Part shown: piece after piece, positions 7,320-14,997 of the stretch | Numbering within the stretch: position 1 is the first letter of the stretch | How the letters are laid out: every line of letters starts with the position of its first letter | Assembly: GCF_004340965.1 (NCBI RefSeq) | Contig: NZ_SLYA01000002.1 | Span: 558,001-622,000 of the forward strand | From: Sphingomonas sp. PP-CE-1A-559 | GTDB taxonomy: Bacteria > Pseudomonadota > Alphaproteobacteria > Sphingomonadales > Sphingomonadaceae | DNA: 64,000 bases | Direction of reading: 5' to 3' | Program-made: the position numbers and the translations under genes | Notes under the pieces: generated by a model | What the model was told of the DNA's origin: nothing | Database searches by the model: none | The model's input: the letters and a program-made list of their open reading frames with translations, nothing else

Positions 7320-8501
7320 TCACGCGATCACGAGGATTTCCGCCGATTCGCCTGTCTTTGCAACCAGAGCGTTGCCGGGGCGGACGATGAGACAGGTCGA
7401 GCGGGCCAGCGTGAGCAGCATTGAGCTGTCCTGGATCGTCGAGGCATAGGCTTTGCCGTCGCGCAGTTCGGCGCGGAGATAGTCGGTGCGGGCGTTGTTG
7501 GCGGGGAGGTCTTCGCCGAGCAGCGCGTGAGTCGACTGGGGGAGCGGGTCGCGTGCGCCGGCCATGTGCGCGACGACGGGTTTGACGAACAACGTCGCGG
7601 TGACGAACGCGGAGACCGGGTTGCCGGGGAGGCCGAGCACCATCATCTCGCCGATCCGGCCGGCCATCATCGGCTTGCCGGGGCGCAGCGCGATCCGCCA
7701 GAAATCGATGGTCCCGCCGGCCGCTTCTATCGCCGGACGGACGAGGTCGTGGTCACCTACCGACGCGCCGCCGGTGGTGACGAGCAGGTCTGCCTGCACG
7801 CTGGCGAAGGCTTCGCGGAGGATCTCGAGATTGTCGGGGAGGATGCCGAGGTCGATGATGTCGACGGGCATGTCGGCGAGCATCGCGGCGAGCATGATGC
7901 CGTTCGATTCGGGGAGCGCGACGCCGTCGGTGGTCGAGCCGGGGGGGACGAGTTCGTCGCCGGTGGCTGCGACGGCGACACGGACGCGGCGGTTGACGGT
8001 GAGGCTGCCGTGGCCGCCGGTTGCGGCGACGGCGATGCGTGCGGGGCTGAGGCGGTCGCCGGCGGCGATCAGGCGGGTGCCGGTCGAGAAGTCGAGGCCC
8101 TTGCGGCGGGTATTGCGGCCGAGCGTCGGGGGGCCCTCGCCGGCTAGGATCAACGTCGCGCCGTCGCGTTCGGCTTCTTCCTGGACCATGACGGTATCGG
8201 CGCCGTCGGGCATGGCGGCGCCGGTGAAGATGCGGGTGGCTTGGCCGCTGGCGACCTGGCCTGCGAAGGGGCGACCGGCGGCGCTTTCGCCGATGACGGT
8301 CCAGGGGCCGGGGAGGTCTGCGTAACGGATCGCGTAGCCGTCCATCGCGGAGAGGTCTGCGGCGGGCTGCGTGCGGCGGGCGAGGATGTCCTCGGCCGCC
8401 CAGCGGCCGGCGGCTTCGCGCAACGTTACGGTCTCGCGGCCGACGCGGGGGGCCATGGCGAAGAGGCGGGACTGGGCTTCGGCGACGGGGACTAGGGTCA
8501 T
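7320..8501 (-). CDS. moeA: Molybdopterin molybdenumtransferase MoeA
   Basis: MoeA inserts molybdate into adenylylated molybdopterin in the last step of molybdenum cofactor synthesis. The 393-residue length is normal. Family signatures are present: S-A-M-D-G-Y-A-I (51-58), T-G-D-E-L (180-184), P-E-S-N-G-I-M-L (197-204), T-T-G-G-A-S-V-G-D-H-D (242-252) and L-P-G-N-P-V-S-A (291-298). The C-terminal MoeA domain IV spans about 325-393. It lies 68 bp upstream of lexA on the same strand. moaC of the same pathway lies upstream, separated by a plus-strand TonB-like gene. No strong ribosome site is visible before the ATG. Confidence 0.95.
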   Translation of the reverse strand: MTLVPVAEAQSRLFAMAPRVGRETVTLREAAGRWAAEDILARRTQPAADLSAMDGYAIRYADLPGPWTVIGESAAGRPFAGQVASGQATRIFTGAAMPDGADTVMVQEEAERDGATLILAGEGPPTLGRNTRRKGLDFSTGTRLIAAGDRLSPARIAVAATGGHGSLTVNRRVRVAVAATGDELVPPGSTTDGVALPESNGIMLAAMLADMPVDIIDLGILPDNLEILREAFASVQADLLVTTGGASVGDHDLVRPAIEAAGGTIDFWRIALRPGKPMMAGRIGEMMVLGLPGNPVSAFVTATLFVKPVVAHMAGARDPLPQSTHALLGEDLPANNARTDYLRAELRDGKAYASTIQDSSMLLTLARSTCLIVRPGNALVAKTGESAEILVIA

Positions 8502-8740
8502 GCTAAGGCTCTGTTTCTGGGTGGCTCTTCTGCTGGAAGTGCAGGAAGTTCACACGCTGGGAGACATTTGGCGGGCGCGGTTCTGAGGTTCAGGTTTGGA
8601 ACGGTCTCGTCCGGTGGAAGGTCCGGTGGGAGGGGATAGTTTTGGGGTGTCTGGCGCTTTGCCATGGGTTTGGGATGTAGGACAGGTGTTGTCGGGACTG
8701 CGGTGGGCGGCGGGGCGATACGTCTCAGCTCCTGCCTCCT

Positions 8741-8867
8741 TGTTCTACCGCGAAGGCGAGAACCCAGACTGGGTCCCCGCCTTCGCGGGGAAACAGGGGT
8801 TAGGCGATCGTCGCGCTTCGTTACCGCGAGTTTCCCAATTGGGCCCCGGCCTTCGCCGGGGTGGTGG
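8741..8867. repeat. Composite palindromic repeat (type B pair plus type A half)
   Basis: 8741-8797 is a type B pair: a copy of cgcgaaggcg and its inverse ccgccttcgcgggg facing each other. 8831-8867 is one arm of a type A repeat (cccaattgggccccggcc and ccggggtgg). Between them is the c-gcttcgttac spacer also found inside type A pairs elsewhere. The moeA-tonB gap (8502-8996) holds no gene that I can support; only this repeat stands out. Confidence 0.8.
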
Positions 8868-8996
8868 TTGGGGGGGGCTCTCTTCCGAGCCTACGAGGGG
8901 ATGCGCGTGATCGCCTGTCGCCTTCTCCGAACGCTCGGCCAGCGCGGGTTCATCGCTTGCAGGGCTTTGTTTGGGGGAAAGAGACACCAGATCAGT

Positions 8997-9737
8997 ATGA
9001 TGACACGTAATCAGCCTCGGACGAGAGACAGGATCGGGGCGGCGGTGGGTGCGGTCCTGTTGCCGGGGGTGCTTGGCTATGCGCTGCTCAACGGGCTGGT
9101 GGTGACGATGCCGGCGGCGGTGAGCGACGCGTTGAAGGTGTTCGATGCGGCGCCGCCTCCGCCACCGCCGCCCGAGGAGAAGGTGAAGCCTCGACCGTCG
9201 CCTAGCCGCAAGCCGGAGGGGGCTGCGTCGCCGCCTAATTTGAAGTCGAAGGCTACCGAGGTGGTGGCGCCGCCTCCGGTGGTGCCGGTCGTGGTGCCGC
9301 CGCCTGTCGTCGTTGCGGAGAAGGCTGGGGTGGGGGCGCAGGCTACGGCGGGCGCTTCGGATGTGCGCGGGCCGGGGACGGGGAGTGGGGGGATCGGTAA
9401 TGGCACCGGCAGCGGGGGGTATGGCGATGGCGACGGTGGTGGGGGCGAGGAGACGCCGCCGGAGTGGCGCAGCGGGCGGTTGCGGGACTCGGATTATCCG
9501 CGGGAAGCCGCTGAGACCGGGATTCGGGGGCGGGTGTTCGTGCGGTATCTGGTTCAGACGAATGGGCGGGTGTCGGGGTGCCGCGTGACTCGGTCGAGCG
9601 GGAGCCGGGTGTTGGATACTCTAACGTGCCGGCTGATCGAGCAGCGGTTTCGGTATGATCCGTCGCTGGATGCGGCGGGGCGACCGGTGGAGTCGACGAT
9701 CGTGGAGAGCCACGACTGGTCTGTGGATGACGATTGA
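8997..9737 (+). CDS. TonB-like energy transducer protein
   Basis: A 246-residue inner-membrane anchored protein that probably transmits proton-motive force to outer-membrane TonB-dependent receptors. A membrane helix lies at about 13-37. A Pro-rich region follows (run of seven Pro at about 48-54, then P-x-P blocks to 115), then a Gly-rich linker (about 120-155), and a C-terminal TonB_C domain (about 160-240) with D-Y-P-R-E-A, G-x-V-F-V-R-Y and W-S-V-D. I chose the ATG pair at 8997 because the longer frame upstream is repeat DNA. It stands alone on the plus strand between moeA and moaC; no exbB/exbD is nearby. Base composition is unusually G-rich in the linker. Confidence 0.85.
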   Translation: MMTRNQPRTRDRIGAAVGAVLLPGVLGYALLNGLVVTMPAAVSDALKVFDAAPPPPPPPEEKVKPRPSPSRKPEGAASPPNLKSKATEVVAPPPVVPVVVPPPVVVAEKAGVGAQATAGASDVRGPGTGSGGIGNGTGSGGYGDGDGGGGEETPPEWRSGRLRDSDYPREAAETGIRGRVFVRYLVQTNGRVSGCRVTRSSGSRVLDTLTCRLIEQRFRYDPSLDAAGRPVESTIVESHDWSVDDD

Positions 9738-9767
9738 GGTCCCAAGCTAGGCGCGTCGTGCTTGGCT

Positions 9768-9828
9768 TGCCCTCACCCTCGCCGCCTGCGGCGTCTATCC
9801 CTCGCCCCTTTGGGGAGAGGGTACCTTG
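9768..9828. repeat. Short palindromic repeat remnant (type C)
   Basis: The 90-bp gap between the convergent tonB-like and moaC genes holds a truncated type C repeat (ccctcaccctcg and ggggagagggtacc) with a central gcc-gcctgcggc palindrome. It may also serve as a terminator for both genes. Confidence 0.55.
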
Positions 9829-10296
9829 TTACGCGGTCCAGTTGCCGGATTTGCCGCCGCTCTTGGCTCGGACGCGGATGTCGGTGAGGACCATCGTCTT
9901 GTCGATCGCTTTGGCCATGTCGTAGATCGTCAGGAGCGTTACCGTGGCAGCCGTCAGGGCTTCCATCTCCACGCCGGTCTTGCCTTCGGTCGAGGCGGTG
10001 GCGGTGGCGGTTACGCCGGTTTCGTCCACCACGAGATCGATTTCCACCTTGGTCAGCGGGAGAGGGTGGCAGAGGGGGATGAGGTCGCTGGTGCGCTTGG
10101 CCGCCATGATGCCGGCGACGCGCGCGACGGCGAGGACGTCGCCCTTTTTCGCGGTGCCGGCGCCGATCGCCGCGGCGGCTTCGGTGGACATGGTGATGCG
10201 GCCGGAGGCGATGGCTTCGCGGGCGGTGACCGCCTTGCCGCCGACGTCGACCATGCGGGCCGCGCCGGCTTCGTCGATATGGGTCAGGCCGGTCAC
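9829..10296 (-). CDS. moaC: Cyclic pyranopterin monophosphate synthase MoaC
   Basis: MoaC converts the MoaA product to cyclic pyranopterin monophosphate, an early step in molybdenum cofactor synthesis. The 155-residue protein begins with [14 protein letters not shown] and carries the family blocks [20 protein letters not shown] and Y-D-M-x-K-A. I place the start at the GTG at 10296, which overlaps the trpC stop as GTGA; the frame is open further upstream only because it runs through trpC. The overlap implies translational coupling to trpC. Confidence 0.93.
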   Translation of the reverse strand: MTGLTHIDEAGAARMVDVGGKAVTAREAIASGRITMSTEAAAAIGAGTAKKGDVLAVARVAGIMAAKRTSDLIPLCHPLPLTKVEIDLVVDETGVTATATASTEGKTGVEMEALTAATVTLLTIYDMAKAIDKTMVLTDIRVRAKSGGKSGNWTA

Positions 10297-11069
10297 CCGA
10301 TCAGCGCTCGTGTAGCGGCTTCGACGTCGGCCTGGCGCATGAGCGCTTCGCCGATCAGGAAGCAATGGATGTCGTGTTCGGCCATCGCGTCGAGTTCGGC
10401 GCGCGTCGTCAGGCCGCTTTCGGCGACGAAGGTGCAGTCCTTGGGCGCCTTGCCGACGAGGTCGTAGGTGCGCTGGAAGTCTACCGAGAAGTCGCGCAGG
10501 TCGCGGTTGTTGACGCCGATCAGCCGCGACTTGAGTCTCAGCGCGCGCTCCATCTCGTGCGCGTCGTGGACTTCGACCAGCACGTCCATCCCGCATTCTA
10601 ACGCAGAGGCCTCGATCTCGGCCATCTGCACGTCGTCGAGCGCGGCGACGATGATCAGGATGCAGTCGGCGCCGATCGCGCGCGCTTCGGTCGATTGCCA
10701 CGGGTCGACCATGAAGTCCTTCCGCAGGACGGGGATCGAAACGGCGTCGCGCGCCGCGGTCAGATAGGCGTCGGAGCCCTGGAACCACTTTTCGTCGGTC
10801 AGCACCGAGAGGCACGCGGCACCGCCAGCTTCGTAGGCTCGGGCGTGGGCGACCGGGTCGAAATCGGCGCGGATCAGGCCCTTAGAGGGGCTGGCTTTCT
10901 TGACCTCGGCGACCAGCGCGTAGCCGGTCTTCGCGTCGAGCGCAGCGCGGAAGCCGCGGGGTTTCGACATGCGGGCGATGCCCGCGTCGATGTCGGCGAG
11001 CGAGGTCGTTGCCTTGCGCGCGGCGACTTCGGCGCGCTTGGTCTCGAGGATACGGTCGAGCATGGTCAT
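10293..11069 (-). CDS. trpC: Indole-3-glycerol phosphate synthase TrpC
   Basis: TrpC closes the indole ring in tryptophan synthesis, making indole-3-glycerol phosphate. The 258-residue (beta/alpha)8 barrel carries [12 protein letters not shown] (catalytic Lys region), [14 protein letters not shown] and V-A-E-S-G. I chose the ATG at 11069, one base after the trpD stop; the longer frame runs back into trpD. It is translated between trpD and moaC with essentially no gap, so the four genes trpG-trpD-trpC-moaC act as one unit. Confidence 0.95.
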   Translation of the reverse strand: MTMLDRILETKRAEVAARKATTSLADIDAGIARMSKPRGFRAALDAKTGYALVAEVKKASPSKGLIRADFDPVAHARAYEAGGAACLSVLTDEKWFQGSDAYLTAARDAVSIPVLRKDFMVDPWQSTEARAIGADCILIIVAALDDVQMAEIEASALECGMDVLVEVHDAHEMERALRLKSRLIGVNNRDLRDFSVDFQRTYDLVGKAPKDCTFVAESGLTTRAELDAMAEHDIHCFLIGEALMRQADVEAATRALIG

Positions 11070-11070
11070 G

Positions 11071-12063
11071 TCAGTAGGCGATCCAGCGGGCGAGCAGCGC
11101 GTCGGCGCTGCCGGTGTCGAGGGCGGCGGCGGCCTTGGCCGCGCCGTCGACAAGATTGGGGACGGTGCCGGCGACCATCAAGGCGGCGGCGGCGTTGAGC
11201 AGGACGGCGTCGCGGTAGGCGCCGGTCTCGCCTTTCAGCAGGCGGCGGAGCGCGTCGGCGTTGTGGCGTGCGTCGCCGCCGCGGATGTCGATGATGGCGT
11301 GGCGGGTGAGGCCGGCGTCTTCGGGGGCGACTTTGGCGGGCAGCGTTACGGTGCCGACCGAGGCGACGATGCTGGGGCCGGCGCCCGACAGTTCGTCGAG
11401 GCCTTCTTCGCCCGAGACGACGAGCGCGGCTTCGGTGCCGAGCTGTTCGAGGGCTTCGGCGTAGAACGTGACGTAGTCGGGGCGGGCGATGCCGATGAGC
11501 TGGCGGGTGGTGCCGGCCGGGTTGGCGAGCGGGCCCATCAGGTTGAAGATGGTGCGCTTGGCTATGCGTTGGCGGATCGGGGTGATGCGCTTCATCGCCG
11601 GGTGATGGTTGGCAGCGAACAGGAAGGCGATGCCGATCTCGTTGAGGCTTGCCTCCGCGGTGGCGCCGGCGCGGTGCATGTCGAGGCCGAGAACCTCCAG
11701 CGTGTCGGCGGCGCCGGCCTTGCTCGAGGCGGCGCGGTTGCCGTGCTTGGCGACGGGGACTCCGCACGCTGCGACGACCAGCGCGACGGCGGTCGACACG
11801 TTCAAGGTGTGGTGGCCGTCGCCGCCGGTGCCGCAGACGTCGATCGCGCCGGCGGGGGCGTCGATCGGGATCATCCGGTTGCGCAGTGCGCGCGCGGCTT
11901 CGGCGATCTCGATGCTGGTCTCGCCGCGGGTTGCGAGATCGGTGAGGAAGGTGGCGATGGCGTCGTCGCTGGCGCGGGCGTCGAGGATGTCGGCGAACGC
12001 TTCGCGGGCGGATTCGCGCGAGAGGGGGGAGCTGGGGTCGGGAAGGAGCGTGGTGGTGGTCAC
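11071..12063 (-). CDS. trpD: Anthranilate phosphoribosyltransferase TrpD
   Basis: TrpD joins anthranilate to phosphoribosyl pyrophosphate. The 330-residue protein has the PRPP-binding motif C-G-T-G-G-D-G, then [13 protein letters not shown], and [10 protein letters not shown]. The start is a GTG at 12063 that overlaps the trpG stop as GTGA. The preceding ribosome site, GGGAGGGG, lies in the edge of a type C palindromic repeat, so the repeat has supplied the initiation signal. The open frame extends far upstream through trpG, but that part is a shadow. Confidence 0.95.
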   Translation of the reverse strand: MTTTTLLPDPSSPLSRESAREAFADILDARASDDAIATFLTDLATRGETSIEIAEAARALRNRMIPIDAPAGAIDVCGTGGDGHHTLNVSTAVALVVAACGVPVAKHGNRAASSKAGAADTLEVLGLDMHRAGATAEASLNEIGIAFLFAANHHPAMKRITPIRQRIAKRTIFNLMGPLANPAGTTRQLIGIARPDYVTFYAEALEQLGTEAALVVSGEEGLDELSGAGPSIVASVGTVTLPAKVAPEDAGLTRHAIIDIRGGDARHNADALRRLLKGETGAYRDAVLLNAAAALMVAGTVPNLVDGAAKAAAALDTGSADALLARWIAY

Positions 12064-12743
12064 ATTCCCCTCCCATTTGCGGGAGGGGTCAGGGGAGGGG
12101 CGTCCTGTCCAGCCGAGGTCGTGGATGCGGCGCGGCCCTCCCCCGACCCCTCCCGCAGGCGGGAGGGGAGTTGGTGGGGAATGTTCGCCATCTTGAGGAA
12201 GTTCGCGAGCATTTCGTGGCCGTGTTCGGTGGCGATGCTTTCCGGGTGGAACTGGACGCCGTGGATCGGCAGCGTCTTGTGGCGGAAGCCCATTACCGTG
12301 CCGTCCTGCGCGGTCGCGTTGACGACCAGCGTGTCGGGGACCGCGTTGACGATCAGCGAGTGATAGCGCGTGGCGATGAACGGCGAGGGCAACCCGGCGT
12401 ACAGCCCGGTATCGTCGTGGACGACGGGCGAGGTCTTGCCGTGCATCAGGCCGCCGCGCTCGACCTTGCCGCCGAAATGCTGGCCGATCGCCTGGTGGCC
12501 GAGGCACACGCCGAGCAGTGGCTTGCCGGCGTCCGCGCAGGCGGCGACCAGGTCGAGGCTCACGCCTGCCTCGGTCGGCGTGCAGGGGCCGGGGGAAATG
12601 AGGAACGCGTCCGCGCCCGACGACAGAGCCTGCCCGGCGGAGATCGCATCGTTGCGGACGACTTCGACCTCGGTACCAAGCTCCATCAGATAATGGACGA
12701 GGTTCCAGGTGAAGCTGTCGTAATTGTCGACGACGAGGATCAT
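12060..12743 (-). CDS. trpG: Anthranilate synthase glutamine amidotransferase TrpG with repeat-encoded tail
   Basis: TrpG supplies ammonia from glutamine to TrpE. The class I amidotransferase triad is present: Cys80 in G-V-C-L-G-H, His166 and Glu168 in F-H-P-E-S. The enzyme domain ends at about residue 187, the usual family length. Residues 188-227 are encoded by a type C palindromic repeat ([10 protein letters not shown] and [10 protein letters not shown]), giving a disordered Pro/Gly/Arg tail. The tail ends at a stop that overlaps the trpD start, so the insertion kept translational coupling. trpE lies 0.75 kb upstream, separated by a plus-strand gene. Confidence 0.95.
   Translation of the reverse strand: MILVVDNYDSFTWNLVHYLMELGTEVEVVRNDAISAGQALSSGADAFLISPGPCTPTEAGVSLDLVAACADAGKPLLGVCLGHQAIGQHFGGKVERGGLMHGKTSPVVHDDTGLYAGLPSPFIATRYHSLIVNAVPDTLVVNATAQDGTVMGFRHKTLPIHGVQFHPESIATEHGHEMLANFLKMANIPHQLPSRLREGSGEGRAASTTSAGQDAPPLTPPANGRGM
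12064..12180. repeat. Type C palindromic repeat inside the end of trpG
   Basis: Head-to-head copies of cccctccc-(a/g)-gcgggaggggt flank a 45-base spacer. The element is read through as the last 40 codons of trpG and supplies the ribosome site of trpD. Similar pairs occur at 28557-28665, 48097-48205 and 55587-55688. Confidence 0.85.
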
Positions 12744-12927
12744 GGCGCCGCCATAGCCGATGCGGGGCGCGGTGCAACAGCGCTCGGCCGGGACGGTTGG
12801 GCGCTAATTGTCCTTGGCAAGGTCGCGAACGGCGATGGCGGTTCCTATATCGCCTGGGCAGGCGACCATCATTCAGTGCGGAGCAATGCTGCATGACGGA
12901 CGTTATTCGCTCAAAGGAGCCTGATCC

Positions 12928-13332
12928 ATGTTTCGTACCGCTGTCCTCGCCGCACTGATCGCATTCCCCGCCATGGCGTACGCGCAGGAGGCGCAGGTGG
13001 ACACGCCGCCGCAGCGCATTCGCAGCGTGACGCTGACCGGGGACCAGGCGTGCCCGAAGTCGACGGCCGGCGAAGTCGTGGTGTGTTCGACGCTCGACCA
13101 GCCGTATCGCATTCCGAAGCAGTTGCGCGACGACAGGCCGATCGCCGCGCAGAACCAGAGCTGGGTCAATCGTGCGGCGTCGATGGATCAGCTCGGGCGT
13201 GTTGCCGGCGGGTTGCCGGATACATGCTCGGCGGTCGGGACCGGAGGCCAGTCCGGCTGCTTCCTGGCGCGGAACAATGCCTATGCCCAGGAGCGTCGTG
13301 CGCCGGCTAGCGAGACGAACACGACGCCTTGA
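12928..13332 (+). CDS. Small secreted protein of unknown function
   Basis: A 134-residue protein with a clear signal peptide: M-F-R-T then a hydrophobic stretch, with likely cleavage after A-Y-A at about residue 19. The mature part has four Cys (in Q-A-C-P, V-V-C-S, D-T-C-S and S-G-C-F), suggesting two disulfides in the periplasm. AAAGGAG lies about 7 bases before the ATG. It stands alone on the plus strand between trpG and trpE. I do not recognise a family with certainty; small proteins of this style are common in sphingomonads. Confidence 0.7.
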   Translation: MFRTAVLAALIAFPAMAYAQEAQVDTPPQRIRSVTLTGDQACPKSTAGEVVVCSTLDQPYRIPKQLRDDRPIAAQNQSWVNRAASMDQLGRVAGGLPDTCSAVGTGGQSGCFLARNNAYAQERRAPASETNTTP

Positions 13333-13380
13333 TTTGATCAACGTCGGTTGATGCGTGGTTGTAGTCGAGCAACCGCCTCT

Positions 13381-13488
13381 ACCACCCCGGCGAAGGCCGG
13401 GGCCAAATTGGGGGACGGTGTTAACCGAGGTTGCGTGTTGTTACGGCGACCTTCCCAATTGGGCCCCGGCCTTCGCCGGGGTGGCGTT
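13381..13488. repeat. Type A palindromic repeat pair
   Basis: Two copies of the unit ccaccccggcgaaggccggg-gcc-aattggg face each other around a 40-base spacer that contains the gtta-c motif seen in other copies. It occupies most of the gap between the secreted-protein gene and trpE, which converge here. Confidence 0.85.
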
Positions 13489-13499
13489 ATCGGGCGGGC

Positions 13500-14993
13500 C
13501 TACTGACCGAAACCCGGAGCTTTCGCCCGGCTGACCGCTTCCCGTGCTGCCGCCAGGATCGCGCCAGCCTTAGCTTCACATTCACGTTGTTCGTATTCGG
13601 GTATGCTGTCGGCGACGATGCCCGCACCGGCCTGGACGTGGATCGTGCCGTCCTTCACCACCGCCGTCCTCAGCACGATGCACGAGTCCATCGAGCCGTC
13701 GGGCGAGAAATAACCGACCCCGCCGGCATAGGCACCGCGGCGTTCAGGTTCCAACTCGGCGATGATCTGGCAGGCGCGGACTTTCGGCGCGCCGCTGACG
13801 GTGCCGGCGGGAAAGCCGGCGAACAGCGCGTCGAGTGCGTCCTTGTCGGGGGACAGCGTGCCGACGACGTTCGAGACGATGTGCATGACGTGGCTGTAGA
13901 ACTCGACGCTGTAGCTGGCGGTTACCTTCACCGACCCCGGCGCCGCCGCGCGGCCGACGTCGTTGCGGCCGAGATCGAGCAGCATCAGATGTTCCGCGCG
14001 CTCCTTTGGATCGGCGAGGAGGCTGACGCGGTTCGCCTCGTCCTCGGCGGCGGTCTTGCCGCGCGGGCGCGTGCCGGCGATCGGGCGGATGGTTACCTCG
14101 TCGTCGCGGACGCGGACGAGGATCTCGGGGCTCGAGCCGATCAGCGCGAAGCCGGGGAGATCGAGGTGATAGAGGAACGGCGACGGGTTGATGCGCCGGA
14201 GCGAGCGGTAGAGCTCGAACGGCGGTAACGCGAACGGCGTGCTGAAGCGCTGGGCGAGCACGACCTGGAAGATGTCGCCGGCGAGGATGTAGTCTTTCGC
14301 GGTGGCGACCATCTCCCCGTAGCGGCCTTCGGGCAGCGCCGGCGTGTATTCGGGCTCGGCGACGTCGGCGCGGATCGGTGCGGGGACGGGCGTGCTGGCG
14401 AGCTTGGCGGCGACCGCGTCGAGACGATCTTCGGCATCGGTGACTATCGCGTCGGCATCGCGTGCCGGATCGGGCCAGGCCGGTGCGACGAGGTACAGTG
14501 CGTCGGTCAGGCGGTCGAACACCAGGATGACGGTCGGGCGTACGAAGATCATGTCGGGCAGGCCGAGCGGATCAACCGGCGGCTGCGGCAGGGTCTCGAC
14601 CAGGCCGATCGTCTCATAGCCGAAATAGCCGACCAGGCAGGCCAGCGCGCGGGGCAGTTCCGCGGGAACGTCCGCGCGGCATTCGGCGACCAGCGCGCGG
14701 AGTGCATCGAGCGTGGGGACCGGGCATGGCTCGAACGTCTCGCGATCGGTTGCCCAGTGGCGGTTGATCTCGGCGCTGTGGCCATGCGCGCGGAACAGCA
14801 GGTCGGGCGCGAGGCCGATCAGGCTGTGGCGACCGCGGGTCTCGCCGCCCTCGACCGATTCGAGCAGGAAGTCGCCACGCCCAGGCTCGATGAGCTTCAG
14901 CGCGGCGGCGACCGGCGTTTCGGTGTCGGCGACCTGACGACGCCAGACGAGCGCGGGACGCCCTTCGGCCAAGGCTTCACGCGCGCTCGTCAT
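13500..14993 (-). CDS. trpE: Anthranilate synthase component I TrpE
   Basis: TrpE converts chorismate to anthranilate using ammonia from TrpG. The 497-residue length is normal. The chorismate-binding domain carries I-R-P-I-A-G-T-R-P-R-G, E-H-L-M-L-L-D-L-G-R-N-D, G-T-V-S-G-A-P-K-V-R-A and, near the end, a Glu-rich E-C-E-A-K-A-G-A block. I chose the ATG at 14993, 4 bases after the ppiD stop. The two genes therefore form an operon. The rest of the trp genes lie downstream on the same strand but are separated by repeat DNA and an opposing gene, so they may have a separate promoter. Confidence 0.96.
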   Translation of the reverse strand: MTSAREALAEGRPALVWRRQVADTETPVAAALKLIEPGRGDFLLESVEGGETRGRHSLIGLAPDLLFRAHGHSAEINRHWATDRETFEPCPVPTLDALRALVAECRADVPAELPRALACLVGYFGYETIGLVETLPQPPVDPLGLPDMIFVRPTVILVFDRLTDALYLVAPAWPDPARDADAIVTDAEDRLDAVAAKLASTPVPAPIRADVAEPEYTPALPEGRYGEMVATAKDYILAGDIFQVVLAQRFSTPFALPPFELYRSLRRINPSPFLYHLDLPGFALIGSSPEILVRVRDDEVTIRPIAGTRPRGKTAAEDEANRVSLLADPKERAEHLMLLDLGRNDVGRAAAPGSVKVTASYSVEFYSHVMHIVSNVVGTLSPDKDALDALFAGFPAGTVSGAPKVRACQIIAELEPERRGAYAGGVGYFSPDGSMDSCIVLRTAVVKDGTIHVQAGAGIVADSIPEYEQRECEAKAGAILAAAREAVSRAKAPGFGQ

Positions 14994-14997
14994 ACGA

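Noticed and set aside
8596..8996. Upstream extension of the TonB-like frame to 8664 and a 104-codon frame at 8596
   Set aside because: The translated sequence is that of the palindromic repeats; the ATG pair at 8997 begins the normal short N-terminus before the membrane helix.
12744..13341. Extension of the trpD frame upstream to 13341 as a 756-codon fusion
   Set aside because: The upstream part overlaps trpG and an opposing secreted-protein gene and has no family similarity; the GTG at 12063 with its ribosome site is the real start.
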